Source: Methylobacterium sp. E-045 (lineage in GTDB: Bacteria; Pseudomonadota; Alphaproteobacteria; Rhizobiales; Beijerinckiaceae). From it: a stretch of DNA of 64,000 nt. Under the pieces are notes generated by a model that had not been told where the DNA came from, searched no databases, and was given only the letters and a program-made list of their open reading frames with translations. Location: assembly GCF_022829685.1 (NCBI RefSeq), contig NZ_JAKSYE010000076.1, positions 124,001-188,000 on the forward strand, given 5' to 3'. Below are positions 45,862 through 54,155 of the stretch, piece after piece (the first letter of the stretch is position 1; every line of letters begins with the position of its first letter). Position numbers and translations under genes: made by a program.

Positions 45862-47577
45862 TCAGCGCGGACGGCGCTGCGGCGGCTTCTTGCCGGCCTC
45901 CCGCTCGTGGCGGGCGGCGCGGGGGCTCTTGAACCCCTTCGGGCCCTCGGCCTCGCGGTCGGGCTCGCCGCCGAGAAGCGCCTCGACCTGGATTTCCGGC
46001 GAGCCGTTCTTGGCGAAGGTCGCGGCGAAGCGCGAGGCGGCCCCGCCGCGGATCTCGAACTTGGTCTCCCGGTCGAAGATGCGGATGGCGCCGATCTCCT
46101 GGCGGCCGATATTGCCGCGACGGGTCAGCATCGGCAGGAGGCGGCGCGGGTCGGCATTGTCGCGGCGGCCGAGATTGAGCCGGAACCAGACCGAGGGGCC
46201 TTCCGCGTCGATCCGCGACGTGTCGGCGGGGTCGTAGACCCGGCGTTCCTTGCGCTCGGGGCCGGCGCCCGGATCGGTGACGTCCTCGGGCTCGGGCAGG
46301 CGGGCGCGGTAGATCTTGGCGAGGGCGGCGGCGAGTTCCTGCGGCGTGCGCTGGGCCAGCAGGGCCTCGCCCATGGCGAGGTCTTCCTCGGACGGCGTCT
46401 CGGTGAAGAGCGGGTCCTGCCACATGCGCTCGCCGTCGAGGCGGCGGATCTCGTCGGCCGTGGGCGGGGCGGCCCATTCGGCGTTGACCTTGGCGATGGC
46501 GAACATCTGCTCGGCGCGGCGGCGCTTCGAGGCCGGGATCAGCAGGACGCTGGTGCCCTTGCGGCCCGCGCGCCCGGTCCGGCCGGAGCGGTGCTGCAGC
46601 ACCTCGGCGTCATGCGGCAGGTCGGCATGGATGACGAGGCTGACCGTCGGCAGGTCGATGCCGCGGGCCGCGACGTCGGTGGCGACGCAGACCTTGGCGC
46701 GGCCGTCGCGCAGGGCCTGGAGCGCGGCGTTGCGCTCGCCCTGGCCGAGTTCGCCCGACAGGGCCACCGCCGAGAAGCCGCGCTCGGTGAGCACCGCCTG
46801 GAGGTGGCGCACGGCGTTGCGGGTGTTGCAGAAGACGATGGCGGTGGGCGCATCGGTGTAGCGCAGGGTGTTGACCACCACGTGCTCGATCTCGCGCGGC
46901 ACCACGCGCACGGCGCGGTAGGTGATGTCGGTATGGCCGCGCTCCTGGCCCTTCACGGCGATGCGCAGGGCGTCGTTCTGGTAGCGCTCGGCGAGACTGG
47001 CGATCGCCTTCGGCAGGGTCGCGGAGAAGAGCAGGGTGCGCCGCTCCTTCGGGGTCACCGAGAGGATGAATTCGAGGTCGTCGCGGAAGCCGAGATCGAG
47101 CATCTCGTCGGCCTCGTCGAGGACGGCGACGCGCAGGTTCTGGGTGGCGAGGTTGCGCCGCTCCAGATGGTCGCGCAGGCGGCCGGGCGTACCGACGACG
47201 ATATGCGCGCCCTCGGACAGGGCGCGGCTCTCGCGGCGGGGGTCCATGCCGCCGACGCAGGCGATCACGCGGGCGCCGGTCTCGGCATAGAGCCATTCGA
47301 GCTCGCGCTGGACCTGGAGCGCGAGTTCGCGGGTCGGGGCGATGACGAGGGCCAGGGGCGGACCGGCCGGCTCCAGCCGCTCGGCATCGCCCAGGAGCGT
47401 CTCGGCGAAGGCGAGGCCATAGGCCACGGTCTTGCCGGAGCCGGTCTGGGCCGAGACGAGGAGGTCGCGGCCCTGGGCCGCCGCCTCGATCACGGCACTC
47501 TGGACGGGGGTCGGGTCTTCGTAGTTGCGGGCCTCGAGCGCTCGGACGAGCGGGGCCGGCAGGGTAGGAAAGGGCAC
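45862..47577 (-). CDS. DEAD-box RNA helicase with DbpA-type RNA-binding domain
   Basis: A 571-residue helicase. Motifs in order: Q motif region DPTPVQSAVIEAA, AQTGSGKT (Walker A), PTRELALQ, GTPGRL, DEAD in VLDEADEMLD, SATLPK, FCNTRNAV, TDVAARGIDLP and HRSGRTGRAG. After about residue 460 comes a DbpA-like RNA-binding domain (RRGNIGRQEIGAIRIFD) and a basic tail. DbpA works in 50S ribosome assembly; homologues in alphaproteobacteria are less studied. The gene is alone and divergent from the flavoprotein gene. Confidence 0.94.
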   Translation of the reverse strand: MPFPTLPAPLVRALEARNYEDPTPVQSAVIEAAAQGRDLLVSAQTGSGKTVAYGLAFAETLLGDAERLEPAGPPLALVIAPTRELALQVQRELEWLYAETGARVIACVGGMDPRRESRALSEGAHIVVGTPGRLRDHLERRNLATQNLRVAVLDEADEMLDLGFRDDLEFILSVTPKERRTLLFSATLPKAIASLAERYQNDALRIAVKGQERGHTDITYRAVRVVPREIEHVVVNTLRYTDAPTAIVFCNTRNAVRHLQAVLTERGFSAVALSGELGQGERNAALQALRDGRAKVCVATDVAARGIDLPTVSLVIHADLPHDAEVLQHRSGRTGRAGRKGTSVLLIPASKRRRAEQMFAIAKVNAEWAAPPTADEIRRLDGERMWQDPLFTETPSEEDLAMGEALLAQRTPQELAAALAKIYRARLPEPEDVTDPGAGPERKERRVYDPADTSRIDAEGPSVWFRLNLGRRDNADPRRLLPMLTRRGNIGRQEIGAIRIFDRETKFEIRGGAASRFAATFAKNGSPEIQVEALLGGEPDREAEGPKGFKSPRAARHEREAGKKPPQRRPR

Positions 47578-47859
47578 GGGGCAGAGGCCTTGCAGGCAGA
47601 CAAGGCAAACCCTGCGGATTCGACTCGCCCTGAGTGGCGACGTCGCTGCATCCGGTCGTGGGTCCGGCCTCGTTCGGTTACGGAGGGGTTGCTTCTAGCC
47701 GCAATGCGGCGTTGACGCCACGCCCCATGCTGCAATGCTTCCAAGCGTGGTTTGCGTGTATCCGGGCGGGCGGCCCGCCCGGTCCTCCCGTCGTCTGGCC
47801 GTTCTCCGTCCGATCCGGCTATTCTCCTCCTGTCGTCAGCCCTCAGCCAGGAACCCCGG

Positions 47860-48954
47860 ATGGACGTGCTCGTCATCGGAGCGGGAATCGTCGGCCTTGC
47901 TGCGGCGCGGGTCCTCGGCCGGCGCGGGCATTCCGTCATCGTGGCGGAATCCGAGGGGGCCATCGGCACCGGCGTGTCCTCGCGCAGTTCCGAGGTGATC
48001 CATGGCGGGATGTACTACCCCGCCGGCTCCCTGCGGGCTCGCCACTGCACGCAGGGGCGGCGGATGCTCTACGCCTTCTGCGAAAGCCACGGCGTGCCCC
48101 ATGCGCGCCCGGGCAAGCTCATCGTCGCCGCGTCCGAGACCGAGCGGGCCGCCCTGGAGGGGATCGCCGAGCGCGGCCGGGCCAACGGCGTCGAGGGCCT
48201 CGCTTTACTGGAGGGCCGCGAGGCCCGCGCCCTGGAGCCGAACCTCGCCTGCGTCGCCGCGCTGCACTCGCCCGAGACCGGCATCGTCGACAGCCATGCC
48301 CTGATGCTGGCCCTGCAGGGCGACATCGAGGATGCCGGCGGGTCCATCGCTTTCCACGCTCCGGTCGGCGCGATCCGGCGGAAGGAAGAGGGCTGGCGGG
48401 TGGAGGTCTGTGGCGAAGACCTGTCCTTCGATGCCGTCGTTAACGCCGCCGGTCTCGGCGCGCAGGCGGTGGCGCGGGCGGTCGAGCCCTATCCGGGTGA
48501 GCGGATCCCGCGGCAGGTTCTCGCCAAGGGCAGCTATTTCGGCTGCCTCGGCCGTCCGGCCTTTTCGCGCCTGATCTATCCCGCCCCGATGGAGGGCGGC
48601 CTCGGCATCCATCTCACCCTCGACCTCGCCGGCCGCATGCGGTTCGGGCCAGACGTGGAATGGGTGGAGGCGCCGGATTACGTCGTCGATGTAGGCCGCG
48701 CCGAGGCCTTCGCCCAGGCCATACGCCGCTACTGGCCGGGACTTCCCGACCATGCCCTGACGCCGGATTATGCCGGCATCCGGCCCAAGCTCACCGGGCG
48801 GGGCGAGCCGGCGGCGGATTTCCTCATCGACGGGCCGGCCGAGCACGGCCTGCCGCATCTCGTCCACCTGTACGGCATCGAGAGCCCCGGCCTCACCTCG
48901 AGCCTGTCGCTGGCGGAGGAGGTGGCGGACCGGCTGGTCGGGGGCGAGGCCTGA
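47860..48954 (+). CDS. FAD-dependent oxidoreductase, LhgO-like
   Basis: A 364-residue flavoprotein of the DAO family. The dinucleotide site is VLVIGAGIVGLAAARVLGRR, and SSEVIHGGMYYPAGSLRARHC and GKLIVAASE are typical of L-2-hydroxyglutarate oxidase relatives. The C-terminus has YAGIRPKL and LYGIESPGLTSSLSLAEEVA. Reading upstream of 47860 gives non-protein-like sequence, so this ATG is preferred. The product may oxidise L-2-hydroxyglutarate using the quinone pool, but related 2-hydroxy acids or amino acids are possible. Confidence 0.86.
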   Translation: MDVLVIGAGIVGLAAARVLGRRGHSVIVAESEGAIGTGVSSRSSEVIHGGMYYPAGSLRARHCTQGRRMLYAFCESHGVPHARPGKLIVAASETERAALEGIAERGRANGVEGLALLEGREARALEPNLACVAALHSPETGIVDSHALMLALQGDIEDAGGSIAFHAPVGAIRRKEEGWRVEVCGEDLSFDAVVNAAGLGAQAVARAVEPYPGERIPRQVLAKGSYFGCLGRPAFSRLIYPAPMEGGLGIHLTLDLAGRMRFGPDVEWVEAPDYVVDVGRAEAFAQAIRRYWPGLPDHALTPDYAGIRPKLTGRGEPAADFLIDGPAEHGLPHLVHLYGIESPGLTSSLSLAEEVADRLVGGEA

Positions 48955-49030
48955 GGACGGGATGGGCGCCTAACGCGACCTCTCGGATTTCCGGTTTACA
49001 GAATCGCGCCGGATCGGCGAGCGAGGGCCG

Positions 49031-49291
49031 ATGAGCGACATCGACGATGCAGGCGAGAGGCTGGTCCGCACCGAGCGGGTGAAGCTGACCGCGACCTACC
49101 TGAATACGGCGGCCGGTGGGCTGTTCACCGCCGGTGTCGTGGCGCCCACCGCAGCCGCCGTGTTCGGCGTCACGGCAGCCGGATCGCATATCGGCCCGTT
49201 GACACTCCTGCTGGGCGTCGCGATCTTCTTGGGATGCAGCGTCGGGCTTCACGCCATGGCGCGCATGGTCCTGAGAGGTCTCACGCCATGA
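49031..49291 (+). CDS. Small two-span membrane protein
   Basis: An 86-residue protein with a polar N-terminus of about 24 residues and two spans (GLFTAGVVAPTAAAVFGVTA and LTLLLGVAIFLGCSVGLHAM). The stop overlaps the start of a 31-codon gene as ATGA. No family name is certain; size and topology recall AMTS-like small membrane proteins. The pair may form a small membrane complex. Confidence 0.75.
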   Translation: MSDIDDAGERLVRTERVKLTATYLNTAAGGLFTAGVVAPTAAAVFGVTAAGSHIGPLTLLLGVAIFLGCSVGLHAMARMVLRGLTP

Positions 49292-49383
49292 CCGAGATCC
49301 AATTCGTTGCCTTCGTAGTAACCCCGCTCCTGGCCCTTGCGGTCGGTGGGGGCGTGGCCTTGTGGGCGCGGCACTGGGCATAG
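49288..49383 (+). CDS. 31-residue single-span membrane protein
   Basis: A very small gene found by reading on from the preceding stop. The ATG overlaps it (ATGA), and the product MTEIQFVAFVVTPLLALAVG, then GGVALWARHWA, is one membrane span with a short basic-aromatic end. Translational coupling, a proper stop and a protein-like composition support it. Function is unknown; it resembles the small accessory subunits seen beside larger membrane partners. Confidence 0.68.
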   Translation: MTEIQFVAFVVTPLLALAVGGGVALWARHWA

Positions 49384-49406
49384 GGGGCGGCCCCGCCTTC
49401 GTCGAA

Positions 49407-50129
49407 TCAGCCGCCGAACCGCTCGGTCCTGATACGGCCCGATTCGAGCCCGGCATCGAGGAGGAGGTCCGCCGCGTGTCCGACGAAGGCGTTTCCGCCG
49501 CAGATGTAGACGTGGCGCGGAGACCCGAGCCGGTCCAGCGCCTCGCCGATCATCGCCCCGTCGACCCGGCGGCCACCGGCCCGCGTGAGGGTGAGCATCA
49601 GGTCGAACTGCGCCTCGTCGCGCGCACGGACAGCCAGCTCCTCCGCCGCGATGGTCTCCTCCGCGTCGCGCACTGAGTACAGCAGCAGGGCGGGCACCTC
49701 GGGTGCCGCCGCCGCGCGGTGGCGCAGCATCGCGAGGAGCGGCACCACGCCGGAGCCGCCGCCCACGAGGAGGAGGGGGCCGCCATCCTCCGGGCGCCAG
49801 ACGAACGCGCCGCCGATGGGGCCGCGCAATTCGATCGTGTCGCCGATCTCGGCCACGGAATCGAAGAAGCCCGAGACCTCGCCGTCGGGCAGGCCCTCGA
49901 TCATCAGCTCGATCGTGCCGTCGGCGCCCGGCGCCGAGGCGATGGAGTAGCTGCGCTGGGCCTGATAGCCGTCCGGGGCCGTCAGGCGCACATCGACATG
50001 CTGTCCGGCCAGAACCGGCCGATCGAACGCGATCCGGAACCGGTAGCTCTTCACCCGCCGCGTGACCGGTCTGATCGCCAGCAGCGTGGCCGTCTGCCAG
50101 GGGAGGGGCCGTGCGGTGGGTTCAATCAC
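49407..50129 (-). CDS. FAD/NAD(P)-binding ferredoxin-reductase-type protein
   Basis: A 240-residue flavin reductase. The FAD-binding barrel has AQRSYSIASAPGADGTIEL. The NAD(P) domain has LLLVGGGSGVVPLLAMLRH, VRDAEETI and the C-terminal CGGNAFVGHAADLLLDAG. There is no 2Fe-2S domain. It starts at a GTG overlapping the end of the sulfite-oxidase-like gene by eight bases, and the two probably form an electron-transfer couple with the flavoprotein feeding or draining the molybdenum centre. Confidence 0.9.
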   Translation of the reverse strand: MIEPTARPLPWQTATLLAIRPVTRRVKSYRFRIAFDRPVLAGQHVDVRLTAPDGYQAQRSYSIASAPGADGTIELMIEGLPDGEVSGFFDSVAEIGDTIELRGPIGGAFVWRPEDGGPLLLVGGGSGVVPLLAMLRHRAAAAPEVPALLLYSVRDAEETIAAEELAVRARDEAQFDLMLTLTRAGGRRVDGAMIGEALDRLGSPRHVYICGGNAFVGHAADLLLDAGLESGRIRTERFGG

Positions 50130-50727
50130 CGGTGAAGCGCTGCTCGCGCCAGGGATCGCCGTACATGTGGTAGCCGCGCAATTCCCAGAACCCGCCCTCG
50201 TCCTTCCTGGTGAAGCGCAGGCCCTTCACCCACTTGGCGCTCTTCCAGAAATACAGGTGCGGCACGAGGAGCCGGGCCGGGCCGCCGTGATCCGGCTCTA
50301 TCGGCTTGCCCTCGTAATGGGTCGCCACCATCGCCTTCGGGCCGGCGAGATCGGCCACCGGCACGTTGGTGGTGTAGTCGTCGTAGCCTTCCGCGAGCAG
50401 GAACTCCGTGGGGGCCGAGATCCCGGCGGCGGCGAGGATGTCGTCGATGCTGACGCCTTCCCAGCCGGTGTCGAACTTCGACCATTTCGTCACGCAGTGG
50501 ATGTCGCCGCGCCAGGAGGTGCGGGGGAGGGCGGAGAATTCCTCCCAGTTCCAGCTCTTCAGGGGCCGCGAGCCCTCGCGCAGGGTGAAGCTCCAGCTGT
50601 CCATGTCGATGCGCGGGTTCGGGCCGATCTGCAGGACGGGGAAGTCCTGTTCGAGATACTGGCCCGGAGGAAGCCGTTCGCGCGTCGCCTCCGGCGGCCG
50701 TCGTCCCGTGAAACCGCGTGTGGCCAT
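50122..50727 (-). CDS. Sulfite-oxidase-like molybdopterin protein
   Basis: A 201-residue protein that consists of the Moco-binding domain alone. The molybdenum ligand is Cys78 in GDIHCVTKWSKFDTGWEG; EGYDDYTTNVPVADL and PDHGGPARLLVPHLYFWKSA are characteristic. There is no signal peptide and no haem or dimerisation domain, so it is a cytoplasmic YuiH-type protein. The substrate is unknown; the coupled flavin reductase gene suggests an NAD(P)H-driven reductase. Confidence 0.92.
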   Translation of the reverse strand: MATRGFTGRRPPEATRERLPPGQYLEQDFPVLQIGPNPRIDMDSWSFTLREGSRPLKSWNWEEFSALPRTSWRGDIHCVTKWSKFDTGWEGVSIDDILAAAGISAPTEFLLAEGYDDYTTNVPVADLAGPKAMVATHYEGKPIEPDHGGPARLLVPHLYFWKSAKWVKGLRFTRKDEGGFWELRGYHMYGDPWREQRFTGD

Positions 50728-50785
50728 GCTCGTCTCCGTCAGCGCGCGTGCCGTGCCTTCTCCTTCGAGCTTCGGCCCGAGCGGG

Positions 50786-52279
50786 TCAAGCGTTGCCCGG
50801 ACACGCGCCCTCGTCCTGCAGCCGCCCCGGCAGCATACCCTCGGCGACGAACAGGATCCCCTCCGGCCGGTACGAGATGTTCGCGGTCCCGTCGATTTCC
50901 TGCGCGAAGGCGCGCTCGATCAGCCGCGAGCCGAACCCCGTCCGCGTCGGCACCGCCACCGGCGGCCCGCCCGATTCCTGCCAGGTCACGCGGAAGTGGG
51001 GCGGCGCGGTGCCGTCGACGAGGTTCCAGGACAGCCGGACCCGTCCGGTATCGTTGGACAGGGCGCCGTATTTCACCGCGTTGGTGGCGAGTTCGTGCAG
51101 GGCCATGGCCAAGGCCAGGGCACCGCGGGGCGGCAACCTGATCTCGTCGCCGTCGAGGTCGACGCGCTCGCGTTTCTTGCCCTGGAACGGGGCGAGGGCG
51201 CGGTCGGCGATGTCGGCGATGGAGGCGCCGTCCCAGGCCTCTTCGGTGAGGACGTCGTTCGCCGCGGCCAGGGACACCACCCGCGCTTCGAGGGATTGGC
51301 CGGCCTCCTCGAGGGACGGCGCGGCGCGCAGGGTCTGCCGGATGATCGACTGGACGAGCGTCAGGGTGTTCTTGACCCGGTGGGTCAGCTCGCCAGCGAG
51401 CAGGGTGCGATACTCCTCGGCCTGCTTGCGCTCGGTGATGTCGAGGGAGATGCCGGCCATACTGACGGGCGTTCCATCGGCGCGGTAGAAGGTCTGGCCG
51501 CGGATATGGACCCAGCGCAGGTCGCCGGAGGGCGCGATCACCCGATACTCGATGTCGTAATCGACGTTCTGCTCGATGCAGCGGCGCACCTGCGCCTGCA
51601 TTCGCTCGCGGTCGCCGGAATGGATCATGGCGAGCAGCTCGCCATAGCTGAGCGGCGCGTCGGGATCCCGCCCGAAATTCATCCGGAAATGGTCCGAGGT
51701 CTCCAGCGTCATGCCGACGAGATCGATGCTCCAGGAGCCGAGCCGACCGGCGGCGAGGGCGAAACGCAGGTTCGTTTCGCTGCGACGAAGCTCCTGGCTA
51801 CGGCGTTCGACCTCGGTCTCCAGGGCGTCGCGGTCGTTCTGCAGCCGGACCAGACGGTCCTTCTCCAGGGTCACGTCGAGCTGCGAGGCGAAGAAGTAGG
51901 CGACCCTGCGGTTGGAATCGAAGACCGGTGCGATCAGAAGCCGGTTCCAGAAGACCTCGCCATTCTTGCGGTGGTTGAGAAGTTCAATCTCGATCGGGAC
52001 GGCTTTGGCGATGGCCTCGCGAATGCGCGCGACATCCGCCGGATCTGTCTGGGAACCCTGGAGGAACCGGCAGTTCCGGCCGAGCACGTCCTCACGCGAG
52101 AAGCCGGTGGCCCGCTCGAATGCGGCGTTCACGAACACGACCGGAGTGTCGGGCAGGTTGGGGTCGGCGATGACCATCGGCATCCGCGTCGCGCGCAGGG
52201 CGGCGGCGAAGGGATCGGGCCCATCGACGGTCCGCGCGATCTCCGAGGCGATCCGCTCCCGTTCGGAAACGCGGATCAC
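50786..52279 (-). CDS. LOV-PAS HWE-family histidine kinase (blue-light receptor)
   Basis: A protein of about 497 residues. The LOV domain (about 28-135) has the photoactive Cys70 in GRNCRFLQG, with NHRKNGEVFWNRL. A coiled coil leads to a second PAS domain (about 170-285). The HWE kinase follows, with His300 in GELTHRVKNTLTLVQSI and HELATNAVKYGALS. LOV kinases of this kind change activity in blue light. The GTG at 52279 is chosen because GGGGGA precedes it; the frame runs open to 52498, but that part contains an AT-rich promoter-like block and a palindrome. No response regulator is adjacent. Confidence 0.9.
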   Translation of the reverse strand: MIRVSERERIASEIARTVDGPDPFAAALRATRMPMVIADPNLPDTPVVFVNAAFERATGFSREDVLGRNCRFLQGSQTDPADVARIREAIAKAVPIEIELLNHRKNGEVFWNRLLIAPVFDSNRRVAYFFASQLDVTLEKDRLVRLQNDRDALETEVERRSQELRRSETNLRFALAAGRLGSWSIDLVGMTLETSDHFRMNFGRDPDAPLSYGELLAMIHSGDRERMQAQVRRCIEQNVDYDIEYRVIAPSGDLRWVHIRGQTFYRADGTPVSMAGISLDITERKQAEEYRTLLAGELTHRVKNTLTLVQSIIRQTLRAAPSLEEAGQSLEARVVSLAAANDVLTEEAWDGASIADIADRALAPFQGKKRERVDLDGDEIRLPPRGALALAMALHELATNAVKYGALSNDTGRVRLSWNLVDGTAPPHFRVTWQESGGPPVAVPTRTGFGSRLIERAFAQEIDGTANISYRPEGILFVAEGMLPGRLQDEGACPGNA

Positions 52280-52471
52280 CGCCCGTCCCCCAGGATGATC
52301 GAATGCCTCACGCGTCGCCTCGACATACAATCGGACCCGTTCGCCAGAGAGCGATTCGGATAGGATTCGTTGTACGCGCGAGTTGAGCCCAAACAAGCCT
52401 TCATCTCGACTTATCGAGCGGCGCCGGCGAGATGGTTTAGCGAACCGTTGTTTTACCTCGACTTGTGTATG

Positions 52472-52483
52472 TTTGTATACAAA
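52472..52483. promoter_or_regulatory. Palindrome in an AT-rich block upstream of the LOV kinase gene
   Basis: TTTGTATACAAA is a perfect 12-base palindrome inside a stretch of markedly low GC (about 52440-52490). It lies roughly 200 bases before the chosen kinase start. It may be an operator or part of a promoter; direction is not certain. Confidence 0.45.
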
Positions 52484-52562
52484 AGGAAAGGTCTGCACCG
52501 GGCTCGGGCGAGCCGGGTGCGGATCGATGCGGGCGCATTTCCCGCCCGCCCTGAAACGCGGA

Positions 52563-52593
52563 ACGCCCGCCGCGGTGGAACCGCGGCGGGCGT
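52563..52593 (-). terminator. Terminator after the small exported protein gene
   Basis: A perfect 14-bp stem (ACGCCCGCCGCGGT and its complement) with a three-base loop lies 25 bases beyond the stop at 52618 on the minus strand. It is followed by CCGCGTTT. It separates this gene from the LOV kinase promoter region. Confidence 0.8.
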
Positions 52594-52617
52594 CCGTTAG
52601 ACTGTCGGAGACCGGGT

Positions 52618-52917
52618 TCAGCAGCCCTTGGCGGCGTCTGCGGCGGTCGGCTTGCCGTCCTGCTGCTTGGCGACGTCGGATGCCGAGGTCGCCGTGTTGG
52701 CGCCGACATTGTTCATGGCGCCGACGGTGCCGGGCGACTCGGCCTTCGCGCCGGGGCTCACGTTGCCGGTCGCGCCGGGGTCGACCTTCGAGCTCTTCTC
52801 ATTGGTCGCGGCCTTCCCATCCGCCGTCGAACCGGTCGCACAGGGAGCTGCGATGGCCATCGCCGAGCTGAGCATCACGATGGCGCCGGCGCCGACGAGC
52901 TTGGAAATCTGTCGCAT
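52618..52917 (-). CDS. Small exported protein under EcfG control, function unknown
   Basis: A 99-residue protein with a Sec signal peptide (LVGAGAIVMLSSAMAIA, cleavage near residue 23). The mature part of about 75 residues is rich in Ala, Gly, Asp, Lys and Thr, starts APCATGS and ends AAKGC, so it has one Cys near each end. These could form a disulfide that closes the chain or links two chains. The ribosome site GGAGGAAT precedes the ATG. A perfect EcfG promoter lies 32 bases upstream and a strong terminator downstream, so it is a single-gene stress transcript. Confidence 0.82.
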   Translation of the reverse strand: MRQISKLVGAGAIVMLSSAMAIAAPCATGSTADGKAATNEKSSKVDPGATGNVSPGAKAESPGTVGAMNNVGANTATSASDVAKQQDGKPTAADAAKGC

Positions 52918-52948
52918 CTATTCCTCCAGGAAGTAGTTCTGCCCTCAT

Positions 52949-52974
52949 AACGGGAGCGGGGCTTCATTCGTTCC
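52949..52974 (-). promoter_or_regulatory. Perfect EcfG general stress promoter
   Basis: On the minus strand GGAAC (52970-52974) and CGTT (52949-52952) are separated by exactly 17 bases, identical to the alphaproteobacterial EcfG consensus. The expected start of transcription is about 25 bases before the ATG at 52917. Confidence 0.78.
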
Positions 52975-53129
52975 GCGACATTTCTGAATTGTCCCGGTTG
53001 AGGCAAGACAAAATTGCAAGGGTCGGTAACGACAAGCTTCCCAGCGAGCCGGTATGGCGCAGGGTTGTTTGCGGTTCTCGTTTTGCGTTGCACAAGATCG
53101 TCGGCGGCGACGCTCTAAAGCTCGGGTTC

Positions 53130-54041
53130 TCACTGCGGGGATGCCATCGGCGGATGATCTATTCCGTCGAGGGCGAGGCCCATGACCTCCGTCAGGAGCG
53201 AGGCGAGACGCTCGATCGCCGGATCGGACTCCGCTGCATCCCTGAACAGGCGAAGGGACAGGGACGGCAGCCGGGGCAGCCCCGAATCCGCCGAGTCGAG
53301 CGCCGTGAGAGAGGCGGGCAGGCCGTGGGCTGTCCGGACGGTCAGGCCGAGCCCGGCCGAGACCGCGGCCCAGAGGCCCGCGAGGCCCGGACTGCTGAAG
53401 GAGATCCGCCAGGGGATCGCGGCCGCATCGAGGGCGCTCAGGGCGGCGTGCCGGAAGATGCAGGGCGATCCGAACAGGACCAGGGGAAGGGGGCGGTCGG
53501 CGCCCGGCGTCACGCCGCGACGCGGTCCGATCCAGGCCATCGGCAGGGTTCCGATGACGGTGCCGCCCCGCTCAGCCCCCTCCTCGTCCCAGAGGAGCGC
53601 GAGGTCGAGGTCACCCTCCTCCAGGCGCGAGCGCAGGGTCGCGTTCCGATCCACATGCGCGTCGATCCTGACGCCGGGATGCAGGCGCGCGAAGCGCCCG
53701 AGGGTCTCCGGCAGCCAGGTCTCGGCGAAATCCTGCGGCAGGCCGATCCGGACCCGGCCGGACAGGGCCGGCGAACCGAGCGCGCCGAGGGCGGCATCGT
53801 TCAGTTCGAGCAGCCTACGGGCATAGCCGAGCATGATCTCCCCCGCCTCGGTGAGAACGAGACCGCGTCCCTGCTTCTGCACCAGGATCTGTCCGACCTG
53901 ATCCTCGAGCTTGCGCAATTGCAGGCTGATCGCGGAGGGCGAGCGGCCGAGCCGCGCCGCCGCCTTGGCGAAGCTGCCGAGCTCGATCCCGGCCACGAAG
54001 GAACGCAGCACGTCCATGTCGAGGTTGACCGGCAGTGACAT
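53130..54041 (-). CDS. LysR-family regulator (divergent from tautomerase)
   Basis: A 303-residue LysR protein. The helix-turn-helix region is VLRSFVAGIELGSFAKAAAR with RSPSAISLQLRKLEDQVG. The effector domain includes VRIGLPQDFAETWLPETL and LDLALLWDEEG, placing it near the NodD/PhnS-like group without a clear ligand. It lies divergent from the tautomerase gene with a 114-base shared region that holds an inverted repeat. Confidence 0.93.
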   Translation of the reverse strand: MSLPVNLDMDVLRSFVAGIELGSFAKAAARLGRSPSAISLQLRKLEDQVGQILVQKQGRGLVLTEAGEIMLGYARRLLELNDAALGALGSPALSGRVRIGLPQDFAETWLPETLGRFARLHPGVRIDAHVDRNATLRSRLEEGDLDLALLWDEEGAERGGTVIGTLPMAWIGPRRGVTPGADRPLPLVLFGSPCIFRHAALSALDAAAIPWRISFSSPGLAGLWAAVSAGLGLTVRTAHGLPASLTALDSADSGLPRLPSLSLRLFRDAAESDPAIERLASLLTEVMGLALDGIDHPPMASPQ

Positions 54042-54065
54042 TGAGTTTTTCCGAACGATTGGTTC

Positions 54066-54093
54066 AGGATAACGAGATTTTCCAAATTATCCT
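54066..54093. promoter_or_regulatory. Inverted repeat between lysR and the tautomerase gene
   Basis: AGGATAA and TTATCCT are perfect arms around a 14-base AT-rich spacer. The block lies midway between the divergent starts (54041 and 54156) and is the best candidate for the LysR binding site. Confidence 0.55.
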
Positions 54094-54155
54094 GTCGGGG
54101 CACACTCTCCTCGTCAATCGCGGATCGTCCGCGGTGTCACGAGGAGAAGTGCGCC

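Noticed and set aside
45646..47715. Open frame of nearly 700 codons opposite the RNA helicase gene
   Set aside because: The minus strand carries all DEAD-box motifs in order; the opposite frame has no recognisable fold.
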